From Leptospira langatensis (GTDB taxonomy: Bacteria > Spirochaetota > Leptospiria > Leptospirales > Leptospiraceae), in assembly GCF_004770615.1 (NCBI RefSeq), contig NZ_RQER01000006.1, positions 62,001 to 126,000 on the forward strand: a stretch of 64,000 bases of DNA, written 5' to 3'. The notes below the pieces were generated by a model that was not told the DNA's origin, did not search any database, and saw nothing but the letters and a program-made list of their open reading frames with translations. Every line of letters begins with the position of its first letter. Position 1 is the stretch's first letter. Below, piece by piece: positions 9,582 to 18,805 of this stretch. The translations under genes were made by a program, and so were the position numbers.

Positions 9582-11084
9582 ATGGATTCTATCTTTGTTT
9601 TTTATAAAAATCTAAGATACAAATCTCATGCAAACTCCCCCGCCTGGTCTCTCGGAGCCTTCCGCTTCGGATTCGGCATCCTATTATTCGTAACTGCGAC
9701 CCGGTATTTGTATTATGGCTGGGTAAGAAAATATTTTTTAGAACCTTCCTTTCATTTTAAGTATTACGGCTTCTCTTGGGTCCCTGTCTTACCCGCCTGG
9801 TTATTATATCCTATTTTTATTATATTATGTATTTCTGCCATAGGGATCTCTCTCGGAGTCCTATATCGCACTTGCATAGCGATCTATTTGATCGGATTTC
9901 TGTATTTTAATCTTTTAGACGTCTCGACATATCTAAATCACTATTACCTCATTACGCTTTTATTATTCCTTTTATTCTGGATCCCTGCGGATCGTTGTTT
10001 TTCCTTACAACATTTCTTGGACGCGTATCGAAACGGTAGGTGGTCGATCCCGAGAGTCCCGAATTGGTCTTTATGGATCTTGAAATTCCAAATAGGCTGC
10101 GTATATTTTTTCGGAGGACTGGCCAAACTAGTTCCGGATTGGCTTTTCCAAGCGCAGCCACTTCGCATTTGGCTAGTACGAAATACGGATTTTCCCGTAC
10201 TTGGCGGATTCTTTACCTATCCGATCGCAGGATATGTATTCAGTTATGCGGGATTATTCTTCGACCTATTCGTTCCCTTCTTCCTATTAAAACCGAAGTT
10301 TCGTCCTTGGGCTTACGGAGCAGTACTGATCTTTCATTTACTGACCTGGAGATTATTCCCGATCGGAATGTTCCCTTGGATCATGATCTTTTCTGCCTTG
10401 CTTTTCTTTTCTCCGAGTTGGCCATTGCAAGCTCGAAGGTTCCTTAAGAAACGAGGACTCTTCCCTTACGGCGAATTTAGGAATTTACTCAAGACGATTT
10501 GGCTGAAATTTCCTGTCACACTTCGTTTCCTTTTGGCGGAATATTTTTTCAAACTGCTACATATATTAGAAAAGCCGAATGCGTGGGGAAGAAGATCCGA
10601 ATCCGCGATCTCCGCCTTTACGTCCAAATTTGCGCTTAGGTTCGGAACTTGGGCATTGGGGATCTATGTCTTCCTTCAGATCTTTTTGCCTCTTCGTCAT
10701 TTCTTGTATCCTGGAAATCATCTCTGGACGGAACAGGGATTTAGGTTCGCTTGGCATATCATGCTGATCCAAAAGAATGGGATCGCATCCTTTCGGGTCA
10801 CCAACCTAAGGACAGGAGAGACCCAATATGTGTTGCCGGAGTCCTATTTGACCGAGCTACAGAAGACCATGATGAGTACCCAACCGGACTTGATCCTGCA
10901 ATTTGCCCATTTCTTAGGGGAAAAGGAAAAGAGTCGCACCGGAGATGAAATATCGGTTAACGCCGACGTACGAGTCTCGTTGAACGGTAAAAAAAGCCGA
11001 GTATTCATCGACCCGAATCGCGACCTCATGAAAGTGAAAGACGATTTTTCCTACAAGGACTGGGTCCTTACCGATTCCAAATAA
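9582..11084 (+). CDS. HTTM-domain (vitamin K-dependent carboxylase-like) membrane protein
   Basis: 500 residues from the ATG immediately after dprA. The N-terminal 300 residues form the horizontally transferred transmembrane domain: 'SLGAFRFGFGILLF', a second helix pair, LDVSTYLNHYYL, 'QIGCVYFFGGLAKL' and 'LFFDLFVPFFLL', with several more helices. HTTM proteins relate to vitamin K-dependent gamma-glutamyl carboxylase, and leptospires are known to carry such homologues. The C-terminal 150 residues are soluble and probably periplasmic (LWTEQGFRFAWHIML). The bacterial substrate is unknown. Confidence 0.8.
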   Translation: MDSIFVFYKNLRYKSHANSPAWSLGAFRFGFGILLFVTATRYLYYGWVRKYFLEPSFHFKYYGFSWVPVLPAWLLYPIFIILCISAIGISLGVLYRTCIAIYLIGFLYFNLLDVSTYLNHYYLITLLLFLLFWIPADRCFSLQHFLDAYRNGRWSIPRVPNWSLWILKFQIGCVYFFGGLAKLVPDWLFQAQPLRIWLVRNTDFPVLGGFFTYPIAGYVFSYAGLFFDLFVPFFLLKPKFRPWAYGAVLIFHLLTWRLFPIGMFPWIMIFSALLFFSPSWPLQARRFLKKRGLFPYGEFRNLLKTIWLKFPVTLRFLLAEYFFKLLHILEKPNAWGRRSESAISAFTSKFALRFGTWALGIYVFLQIFLPLRHFLYPGNHLWTEQGFRFAWHIMLIQKNGIASFRVTNLRTGETQYVLPESYLTELQKTMMSTQPDLILQFAHFLGEKEKSRTGDEISVNADVRVSLNGKKSRVFIDPNRDLMKVKDDFSYKDWVLTDSK

Positions 11085-11615
11085 ATCTTCTAATATACCA
11101 AAACCCTGATCCTGTATTGCGGACCCTAGCTCACCCAGTCTGAAAAACCAATTGGTACGACTAATAAGACATAAACGGAAATCCGGATCTATTAGTTATG
11201 TGTTAAAATGGGGTCATTTCCGACCTATAAATACCCTGGATCCGAAACATTGATGTTATAACGTTATTCGCCATTACCGGATTTCGAAATTCCTACTACA
11301 TTATATTCGAATTTTCGAATATTTAGATTTTGTGGTGGGCTTTTTCCGATTTTAGGAGTAAACATTCTTAGGGATTGAAAATACAAATTCGCTTCACTTC
11401 CGGAATTCACCCACTCAAGTAATGATTTTTTAGGAAGAGAAGCCGTTTCAATCTCATCTTCCTCTCCGAAGATCCCTCTTCGAGCTAAGTAATCATATAC
11501 TTACTCCACTAATCCTTTTTCTTTATTTTAATTTGAAATAGTGCGTAGTTTTTAGGCGTCCATTAGTTTAGGTCGATGCTAAAAAATTCGATCTATGATA
11601 TACAGAAGTAGCGCA
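11085..11615 (+). promoter_or_regulatory. AT-rich leader region upstream of the lig-like gene
   Basis: About 530 bases without a gene. A 20-bp near-perfect inverted repeat, ATATTCGAA-TT-TTCGAATAT, lies at 11303-11322, and a second TTTCGAAA core sits just upstream (around 11282-11289). Both share TTCGAA and could be an operator pair. The last 100 bases are very A/T-rich, as expected of a promoter and leader. In pathogenic leptospires lig leaders carry regulatory structure, but I could not establish the same structure here. Confidence 0.4.
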
Positions 11616-14600
11616 ATGTCAGGAACCACGAACAAAAAGCGAATCTTGCTCGCATTTACACTTTTCTTTCTTCTTTTCCAAGGATGTATCGCTTGGCCGG
11701 CCCTCACAGGTGTAGTCGGTCTCGCCGCCGGAAAAAAAGGAGGAGGTCTATTCTTCCCTGGATTTGGTTCCAAAACAGAGCTTAGCAGTGTACAGATCAG
11801 TTCTCCTTATTCCAGTTTCGCAAAAACCACGAGCATGTCCCTGACCGCTACTGCTCTATATTCGAACGGAACTCATAACGATATCACTTCCGATGCGGTT
11901 TGGAGTTCTAGCGATTCTTCCATCATTCAGATGGGAGGCGGAGGACAGGCCACAGGAATGGCGGTAGGATCTGCAAGCATCAGCATTAGCTACCAAGGAA
12001 TGACCGCTCAGATCTCTTTAGGTGTGACTTCCGCTCCTCTGTCTACGATCACGATCTCTTGTATCAATCAAAATGTTAGCTTACCAAAAGGAACTACTAG
12101 ACAATGTAGTTTGACCGGTAATTTTGCGGACGGCTCCTCTCAAGATCTTACGAATGATCCGAACACTTCTTGGAATACGGGAAGCTCTTCCATTGCGAAT
12201 ATCGATGCGACAGGCTTAGTGACTGCAATCGCAGCAGGAAGCACTTCTATCCAAGCCAGTTATAAGGGAGTCAACGCAAGTAATTTAAATCTGACAGTAA
12301 GCACTGCTACTCTCGTTTCCATCGCAGTCACTCCTACGAACCAATCTTTGGCTCTAGGAAAGAAGCTACAATACACTGCGACAGGAACTTATACGGATAA
12401 TTCTACCCAGGACATTACCAGTTCCGTTACCTGGACTTCTTCCGATACGAGCATTGCGATTATCGGAGATACTTCCGGATCCAAGGGATATCTCTCTACG
12501 GAAGCGCAAGGGACCGCGACAATCACCGCATCATCCGGTTCTATCAGCGATCATACCGATATTACCGTTACTGCCGCTATTCTAGAGAGTATTTCAATCA
12601 CTCCTTCTAATCCAAGTACTCCGAAAGGAAGGACTACAAACTTAACTGCTACTGGAATTTTCTCCGATGGCACTTCTTCTGATATAACCGATCAAGTAAC
12701 TTGGTCGAGCTCCGATCCGAATCTGGCAACCGTGGATAACGGTTCCGGACTAGAAGGTAGGGTCTCCGGAATCGCAGTGGGAAGCGTGGACATCAGCGCA
12801 GGAATTGGCGGAGTCAGCGAAACGATTACTTTCAATGTTACTGCGGCGGTTCTAGATAGCATCCAAGTCGTCGCTGACGATACCTCCATCGCAAGAGGAA
12901 CAAGCACTTATGTTACCGCAACCGGTGTGTATTCGGACGGGACCTCTCAAAATATCAGCGCTAGTGTTTCTTGGAGCACTTCCAGTTCTTCTACTCTGCA
13001 ACTGGGTTCCTTGAATAGCGTTCCTGAGAAGAATGTTCTCTCTCCGAATAGCGGCAATATCTCTTCTGCAAGGATCACCGCAACTTCAGGAAGCGTCAGC
13101 GGTTATGTGGATATCACCGTGACTGCCGCAAAATTGGTCTCGATCGCAGTTACTCCTACGAATCCAAGCGTAGCGAAGGGTCTTACGAAATCCTTTACCG
13201 CTACCGGAACCTATACGGATGCGACCACACAGGATCTGACCACTCAGGTGACCTGGACTTCTTCCGATACAAGCAAGGCTACGATCAGCAATGTAAGCGG
13301 AAGCGAAGGGATTGCGACGGGCGCTGCGGTGGGAACCTCGAATATCACAGCTACTCTGGGAACTATTTCTTCTGCTGCGAGCACTCTGACAGTGACCGCC
13401 GCGGTATTGCAATCTATCACGATCACTCCTTCTAGCCCAAGCGTCGCGAAAGGAAAAAGCCAGGACCTCACCGCTACCGGAACCTATTCGGATGCGAGCA
13501 CCCAGGACCTGACCACCCAAGTAACTTGGAGTAGTTCCGATACAAATACTGTAGGTGTGAGTAACGCGTCTGGAACGCAAGGAAAAGCGAGTGGGGTGAA
13601 TGTAGGGACTGCCAGCATCACTGCCACTCTGGGTTCCGTATCGAGCTCTATTACATTCACAGTAACTTCTGCGGTCTTGGTCTCAATCGAAGTACATATC
13701 CACGACTCTTCTATCGCCAAAGGAACCTCTACTTGGGCAGAAGCTACCGGAACGTATTCGGATAATTCCACTCAGGATATCAGCAACCAAGTGGTTTGGG
13801 GTAGTTCTCAAACCACTGTGATCCAATTAGGAGGACTAAACTCTTCCTCCAAAGAAATATTAAGCTCTCCTAATGGAGGAAGCCAAGGCACCTCCACTAT
13901 TTCGGCGACATCGGGAAGCATAACCGGATCGGCTACTATAACCGTAGGCGCTCCGACCTTGGTTTCCATCCAAGTGGACCCTACGAATCCGAGTGTGGCA
14001 AAAGGCTTAACCAAAAGTTTTACCGCTACAGGAACATATACGGACGCAAGTACACAGGATCTGACCACTCAGGTCACCTGGACTTCTTCCAGTACGAGCA
14101 CGGCAACCATCAGCAATGCCAGCGGAAGTAACGGTGTGGCAACTACCTTGCAAACCGGTACTACGAATATCAAGGCCCAGTTAGGAAGCATTGTTTCTCC
14201 TACTAGCACACTTACGATCACTGCGGCTACCTTGACTAGCATTACGATCGCACCTTCTCCTACCTTGAGTATCGCTAAGGGAAGGACCCAGAATTTCACG
14301 GCAACGGGTTTGTATACTGACAGTTCTACTCAGGATATCACCACTCAGGTGACCTGGAGTTCTTTTGATCAGACAAAAGCTACCGTCAGCAATGCAAGCG
14401 GCACCCAAGGAAAACTGACCGCTTTACAAGAAGGAAGCACACAGATCTCCGCCACCTTAAATTCGATCACGAGCACGGATACTGCAGTAACTGTTACTTC
14501 TGCGGTCTTGGATAGTATCTCGATCACCCCGACTAATTCTAGTTTAGCAAAAGGTTATACTACCAACTTCACTGCAAATGGAGTGTATTCGGATTCCACT

Positions 14601-17408
14601 ACTCTGGATATTACCGCGCAAGTCACCTGGGCCTCTTCGAATACTGCATCTTCTACCATTAGCAATTCGAGCGGGAACCAAGGTCTCGCGACTGCGGTGG
14701 CCACTGGAGCGAGTACGATCTCCGCAACTCTAGGCTCCATCTCTAGCTCTACCAACTTTACGGTAACTGCTGCGGTCTTAGTCTCTATCTCCGTTTCTCC
14801 TACAAACACTACGGTTTATACGACTAAGACCAAGAATTATACTGCGACAGGAACCTATTCGGATTCAAGCACTCTGGATCTGACTAACACAGTCACCTGG
14901 GCTTCTTCCGATACGAGCATCGCTACGATCAGCAATGCAAGCGGTAGTAACGGGCTTGCGACAGGGGTAGCTGCCGGAACGATCACGATTTCCGCAACCA
15001 ACGGCACTATCAGCGGAAATACGCAACTAACGGTACTGTATCTTGATACGACTCCTCCTACCGTTTCCAGTGTAGTTTCCTTAAGTGCCACCACGGTTCG
15101 GATCACCTTCTCCGAATCCGTGAATGCGACCCAAGCGACTACTGCATCCAATTACAAATTGGCTCTGACTTCTGCGGTAAGTGGGAGCTGTTCCGATAAT
15201 AGCAATTTCTCCTCTTCTTCCTCTATCTCCGTGTCTTCTGTGAGCGGAAGCGGCTCCGTGTATACGGTTACCCTTTCTTCTTCACAGACTTCGGGAACAG
15301 GCTATACGCTGATCGTGAATAAGAACGGAATTCAGGATCTTTCGGGGATCCCGAACAATCTGGGTTGCGCGAACTATGGGGACTTTGTAGGACAAGAACA
15401 GCTGAAGGTAAGCTCCGCGACTTGCGCGAGCACAAGCACCATCATTATCAATTTCTCCAAGCCGATCAAATCGGGAAATAACGTAAGCGGTTCGGGGGAA
15501 TGTAGCAGCACTTCCGAATGCGCAAATCGTTATGCCTTGTCCGGGCCTACGAGCTTAGGCAATATCACTTCGGCGAAGATCCTGGACGGAACAGTCTGCG
15601 GTGGAGCCTCTGCCGATTCTGCAAAAGTTTGCGTGACCCATAGCTCATTGCAGACAGGAGCTCAATTTACGATCATTGCCGCAAATAATGTGGATGGGGA
15701 CGATTTCAATAACTCTTCTTGGGGATCTATCCGCAACTCCGGCGATACGGAGAATGTTCAGTCTTCTCCGAGAGATAGGGCTACCTTCTTAGGTTGCGGG
15801 ACTTCTCCGATCAATTTCGGAGATGGACCGATCTCCATCGACCAGAACGGATCTACTTTTGGATATCTGGCGGACTTCAACAGCAAGATCTATACCGGTC
15901 CGAATAATCTAGGAAACGGCGCATTACGTTTTGCTTATGATGGTTCTTCTCCTGAGTCGGTTCAATTCTCTTTTGCTCAGGACACCACTGCACAGGCGAG
16001 TGATTCCACGAATGTAAGTTCGAATACCGCAACCAGCAGAGAGAATAGCATTGCAGTTCCTCCTTACGTGACTTTAGGACATACAGGCTGTACTGCAAAC
16101 GATGCGACTCTTGCAAACGGTTGTGGACCGGACAATGAGAACGGAAGAGGGATCTTTACCACAGGATCCCTAACTAGCAATCCGTATATCTTCATCGCGG
16201 CAGCAAGGACTACTCCGGACGGCAGCGGAAATTATCTCTTCGATTATATTTATTATTCGAACGATACTTCCACCAACCTGAACTATAAGTACATAGATAT
16301 GGGAACCATCACAGGAACGGTCACTGCAGGAACTTCGTCTATCACCGTTCTGAACGATCGGGTCTTCCCTGGATTCGCAAAACCGAGCAATAGTGGTGAC
16401 TTAACGAAAGGATTGAACGCTCCTGACTTCGGTTATATTTCCTTCAACTCAGCGGATACAAGCATCGGGAATTGCACCGCAGGTTCCAACTGCGACGCCA
16501 CCGATGGTACAAACGGAAGAAGGATCCGGATCGACTATATGCCGTACTTCGGCGGACCTTCCAATGGAGGGGCAAGCTCCGTAAATAGTAGTCCAAACTG
16601 GGCATACTATATCGGAGTGGATTCTTCCTTTGTGTTTAAGAATAGGATCTATGCAGCAAACGGAGGCTTGCATGCAGTAGGTCATAACGGTTCCATCATC
16701 CGCTCCAATTCGGCCAATCCTACGACTGCATGTTCCAACAAGAACAATTGCTCCGACTGGACAGAGATCGGCCCAAGATCCAATAGCAAATGGCATAAGA
16801 GCGATAACACTTGGTTCTCTCTGGAACTTTCTAAGTTCTACGATCTGATCCCTGCGGATAGAGCCTTTGCTCAGTTTGCAGAATTCAATAATAATCTCTA
16901 TGTGACCCGTACGATCTGCGTCCAAAGCAGCCAGGCCTCCGGGCTTAGAAGTTCTGCAGGAACAGTGGCAGGATGTACCGACGGAACCGATACGAACCGT
17001 AGGGCACAGTTATGGAAATGCGATCCTACGAACGGAGGCTCCGATAGTACAAATCCTACTACCTGCGAATCGGGAGAATGGTCCGTTGTGGGAGACGATG
17101 GAACAGGGATCACAAACTTTGGGGATTCCACCAACAAGACCATCACCATGGTGGCCAAAAACGGATCGTATCTCTATGTAGGATTCGATAATTCTGCGGG
17201 GATCCGGATCTATCGTACCAACACCGCAAATCCAGGCTCTACTTCTAGCGTATGGACCCAAGTTGCGGGAGCAGGCTTGACCGATCCTACCAATGTGCAG
17301 CAGATCTTCTCTGCGGTATCCGTATCCGTGAACAGTACCAATTACTTGTATGTAAGCGTGGGTAAGAACGGAACACCGGTACGAGTATATAGACAGTGGA
17401 ACAACTAA
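11616..17408 (+). CDS. Lig-family lipoprotein with twelve bacterial Ig-like domains (LigB-like)
   Basis: 1930 residues from the ATG at 11616 (AGAAG upstream; an ATG at 11595 is the alternative). The signal peptide ends in a lipobox (LFQGC), then 'IAWPALTGVVGLAAGKKGG', which matches the N-terminus of LigB. Residues 56-1141 are twelve Big_2-type Ig-like domains of about 88-94 residues, each with a 'TATGTYTD'-like strand and a V-T-W-x-S-S core. Residues 1142-1930 are a non-repetitive C-terminal domain with paired cysteines. Twelve domains plus a roughly 790-residue tail is the LigB architecture. In pathogens Lig proteins bind host matrix and complement regulators. The product is surface-exposed by inference. 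Two small lipoprotein genes are coupled downstream. Confidence 0.88.
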   Translation: MSGTTNKKRILLAFTLFFLLFQGCIAWPALTGVVGLAAGKKGGGLFFPGFGSKTELSSVQISSPYSSFAKTTSMSLTATALYSNGTHNDITSDAVWSSSDSSIIQMGGGGQATGMAVGSASISISYQGMTAQISLGVTSAPLSTITISCINQNVSLPKGTTRQCSLTGNFADGSSQDLTNDPNTSWNTGSSSIANIDATGLVTAIAAGSTSIQASYKGVNASNLNLTVSTATLVSIAVTPTNQSLALGKKLQYTATGTYTDNSTQDITSSVTWTSSDTSIAIIGDTSGSKGYLSTEAQGTATITASSGSISDHTDITVTAAILESISITPSNPSTPKGRTTNLTATGIFSDGTSSDITDQVTWSSSDPNLATVDNGSGLEGRVSGIAVGSVDISAGIGGVSETITFNVTAAVLDSIQVVADDTSIARGTSTYVTATGVYSDGTSQNISASVSWSTSSSSTLQLGSLNSVPEKNVLSPNSGNISSARITATSGSVSGYVDITVTAAKLVSIAVTPTNPSVAKGLTKSFTATGTYTDATTQDLTTQVTWTSSDTSKATISNVSGSEGIATGAAVGTSNITATLGTISSAASTLTVTAAVLQSITITPSSPSVAKGKSQDLTATGTYSDASTQDLTTQVTWSSSDTNTVGVSNASGTQGKASGVNVGTASITATLGSVSSSITFTVTSAVLVSIEVHIHDSSIAKGTSTWAEATGTYSDNSTQDISNQVVWGSSQTTVIQLGGLNSSSKEILSSPNGGSQGTSTISATSGSITGSATITVGAPTLVSIQVDPTNPSVAKGLTKSFTATGTYTDASTQDLTTQVTWTSSSTSTATISNASGSNGVATTLQTGTTNIKAQLGSIVSPTSTLTITAATLTSITIAPSPTLSIAKGRTQNFTATGLYTDSSTQDITTQVTWSSFDQTKATVSNASGTQGKLTALQEGSTQISATLNSITSTDTAVTVTSAVLDSISITPTNSSLAKGYTTNFTANGVYSDSTTLDITAQVTWASSNTASSTISNSSGNQGLATAVATGASTISATLGSISSSTNFTVTAAVLVSISVSPTNTTVYTTKTKNYTATGTYSDSSTLDLTNTVTWASSDTSIATISNASGSNGLATGVAAGTITISATNGTISGNTQLTVLYLDTTPPTVSSVVSLSATTVRITFSESVNATQATTASNYKLALTSAVSGSCSDNSNFSSSSSISVSSVSGSGSVYTVTLSSSQTSGTGYTLIVNKNGIQDLSGIPNNLGCANYGDFVGQEQLKVSSATCASTSTIIINFSKPIKSGNNVSGSGECSSTSECANRYALSGPTSLGNITSAKILDGTVCGGASADSAKVCVTHSSLQTGAQFTIIAANNVDGDDFNNSSWGSIRNSGDTENVQSSPRDRATFLGCGTSPINFGDGPISIDQNGSTFGYLADFNSKIYTGPNNLGNGALRFAYDGSSPESVQFSFAQDTTAQASDSTNVSSNTATSRENSIAVPPYVTLGHTGCTANDATLANGCGPDNENGRGIFTTGSLTSNPYIFIAAARTTPDGSGNYLFDYIYYSNDTSTNLNYKYIDMGTITGTVTAGTSSITVLNDRVFPGFAKPSNSGDLTKGLNAPDFGYISFNSADTSIGNCTAGSNCDATDGTNGRRIRIDYMPYFGGPSNGGASSVNSSPNWAYYIGVDSSFVFKNRIYAANGGLHAVGHNGSIIRSNSANPTTACSNKNNCSDWTEIGPRSNSKWHKSDNTWFSLELSKFYDLIPADRAFAQFAEFNNNLYVTRTICVQSSQASGLRSSAGTVAGCTDGTDTNRRAQLWKCDPTNGGSDSTNPTTCESGEWSVVGDDGTGITNFGDSTNKTITMVAKNGSYLYVGFDNSAGIRIYRTNTANPGSTSSVWTQVAGAGLTDPTNVQQIFSAVSVSVNSTNYLYVSVGKNGTPVRVYRQWNN
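11781..15043 (+). repeat. Twelve tandem Ig-like domain repeats within the lig-like gene
   Basis: Twelve units of about 265-285 bases encode the Ig-like domains. Units 5 and 8 are longer than the rest and share an extra loop with a QLGxLNS core. Units 6 and 9 share 'PTNPSVAKGLTKSFTATGTY'. Units 7 and 10 both carry SNASGTQGK and end TVTSAV. So units 5-7 (12852-13676, 825 bases) and 8-10 (13677-14507, 831 bases) look like a tandem three-domain duplication. Confidence 0.85.
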
Positions 17409-17836
17409 TGATCGGAACGGAAAATCGATCCATCGACTCGATCCACAAAAGAACGATCCGGAAAGCCAGACTCATTTTGGCTTTCGGACTCTTCTTCTTA
17501 ATATTTGTAGTAGGAGAGTCTTGTCGTCACGCGATGGTCCGTTATCCTCAGGCTCCTCCGGAGGCTTGCCGGATCTACCCTACTTCCAAGGAATGCAAGA
17601 AGGCAATGGAACAGAGAGCTGCCCACCAAGAGCAAGGGGGAGAAGTATATAAGGTGCACCAAACCTATTACCTCTTCGGGTTGTATCCTGGAAATCTGGT
17701 CTTGGACACTTCTACCTATTGCCCGGAAGGTCCTAGATCGGTGCATCAATACACTTCCTTCTGGAACGCTTTCTGGGAGCAGTTGACCTTCAGTATTTAT
17801 TCGCCTCAAACAGTGGAGATAGAATGTTACAGATGA
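17408..17836 (+). CDS. Bor-like small lipoprotein 1 (coupled to the lig-like gene)
   Basis: 142 residues. The ATG shares a base with the TAA of the lig-like gene (TAATG), so it is probably translationally coupled. A basic n-region and hydrophobic core end in a lipobox-like VVGESC. The mature part holds Cys pairs and the Bor-family pattern: YYLFGLYPG near residue 91, then YCPEG, and a C-terminal SIYSPQTVEIECY. Lambda Bor ends in a similar IYTPLEARVYC strand. It resembles the next gene in its last 60 residues, so the two are probably paralogues. The Bor call rests on pattern only. Confidence 0.6.
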   Translation: MIGTENRSIDSIHKRTIRKARLILAFGLFFLIFVVGESCRHAMVRYPQAPPEACRIYPTSKECKKAMEQRAAHQEQGGEVYKVHQTYYLFGLYPGNLVLDTSTYCPEGPRSVHQYTSFWNAFWEQLTFSIYSPQTVEIECYR

Positions 17837-18138
17837 TCCGGATCCTTCTTCCCCTCTTACTCATTTTAGGAATGAGCGCCTGTCATTCCACTACGGTGGT
17901 CCATAAGCTGAACGGCACTCCATACTCTCTTACGAGCGAGTCCCCTGCGCCGGACCAGAAATTCAAACAAGGAAGCATGGTATTCGGGATCTATCCAGTC
18001 TCTCATACTCCGGATGTGGTCTGCCCGAATTCCATTCCGGAAGTAAAACTGGTGACCAAGTTCACGGACCTTCTCATTCATTTCTTTATCGGACCCTTCT
18101 ACACGACCAAGACTGTAGAGATCTATTGTAAGAAATAA
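17824..18138 (+). CDS. Bor-like small lipoprotein 2
   Basis: 104 residues from the ATG at 17824 (GGAG five bases upstream); an ATG at 17833 overlapping the previous stop is the alternative. The signal peptide ends in a lipobox MSAC, then HSTTVVHKLNG. The mature domain shows VFGIYPVSHTPDVVCP and a final 'FYTTKTVEIYCKK', the Bor/Iss pattern of a small beta domain with two cysteines. In lambda and E. coli, Bor/Iss lipoproteins increase serum resistance. Here it overlaps gene 1 by 13 bases and closes the lig operon. Confidence 0.6.
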   Translation: MLQMIRILLPLLLILGMSACHSTTVVHKLNGTPYSLTSESPAPDQKFKQGSMVFGIYPVSHTPDVVCPNSIPEVKLVTKFTDLLIHFFIGPFYTTKTVEIYCKK

Positions 18139-18185
18139 ACGTAAATTGCTGGCCAAGCTAGAACCTTCCCCCACAAACTAAGAGC

Positions 18186-18776
18186 ATGCCTAGTTGGGCC
18201 TTTGATTATCTAGTTTTACCCTTAGGGATCTATCTTGCCAGAATGACGGACGTAAGCATAGGGACTCTGCGTATCATTCTGATCTCCAGAGAAAGAAAGA
18301 TGATAGCAGCCATGCTTGGTTTCTTCGAGGTGCTTCTCTGGTTGATCGTGATCACTCAGATCATGAGAAATCTGAGCAACGCTCTCTGTTATATCGCCTA
18401 TGCCGGAGGATTTGCCACTGGTACCTTTCTAGGCATGTTCATAGAAGAAAAGCTGGCCATAGGCCATTCCTTGATCCGGATCATCGTCCCTGAAAAGGGA
18501 GAAGAGATCTCCGAGAACCTGATCCAGGCAGGGTATAGAACCACCAGTTTGGAAGCCCAAGGAGCCAGGGGGCCGGTCAAGGTCATACTTTCGGTTTTGA
18601 GAAGAAGGGACATTCCGATCGTTCTAGGCATCCTAAAGCAGACCGCACCAGGTGCCTTCTATACCATCGAGAACGCTCGTAAGACCAGCGACCCGGAGCT
18701 TTGGAAAGGAGGAGAGGGAGAAGCGGAGAGTTTTGCCCGCATCCTCTGGAGAAGGCAATCCAGGATCAGGAAATAA
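18186..18776 (+). CDS. DUF2179 (UPF0316) membrane protein
   Basis: 196 residues. Three N-terminal membrane helices contain the UPF0316 signature 'ARMTDVSIGTLRIILISR' and 'AYAGGFATGTFLGM', followed by a cytosolic DUF2179 domain (about 95-170: SLIRIIVPEKGEEI, 'LEAQGARGPVKVILSVL', RRDIP). The role of the family is unknown; the soluble domain resembles PII-like ligand-binding folds. It ends close to a bidirectional hairpin. Confidence 0.85.
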   Translation: MPSWAFDYLVLPLGIYLARMTDVSIGTLRIILISRERKMIAAMLGFFEVLLWLIVITQIMRNLSNALCYIAYAGGFATGTFLGMFIEEKLAIGHSLIRIIVPEKGEEISENLIQAGYRTTSLEAQGARGPVKVILSVLRRRDIPIVLGILKQTAPGAFYTIENARKTSDPELWKGGEGEAESFARILWRRQSRIRK

Positions 18777-18794
18777 GCCCGGGCGAACCCGGGC
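18777..18794. terminator. Bidirectional hairpin between convergent genes
   Basis: GCCCGGG-CGAA-CCCGGGC, a 7-bp GC stem with a stable tetraloop, between the convergent DUF2179 and SET genes. Only short A/T runs flank it. Confidence 0.55.
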
Positions 18795-18805
18795 CAATAA
18801 AGATC

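Noticed and set aside
13086..13580. Long open frames antisense to the Ig-like array
   Set aside because: They follow from biased codon use in a repetitive gene; the sense frame is clearly coding.
11781..15043. Regularly spaced repeats considered as a CRISPR or minisatellite
   Set aside because: Units of about 265-285 bases encode one continuous protein with Ig-like domains; there are no short identical repeats with unique spacers.
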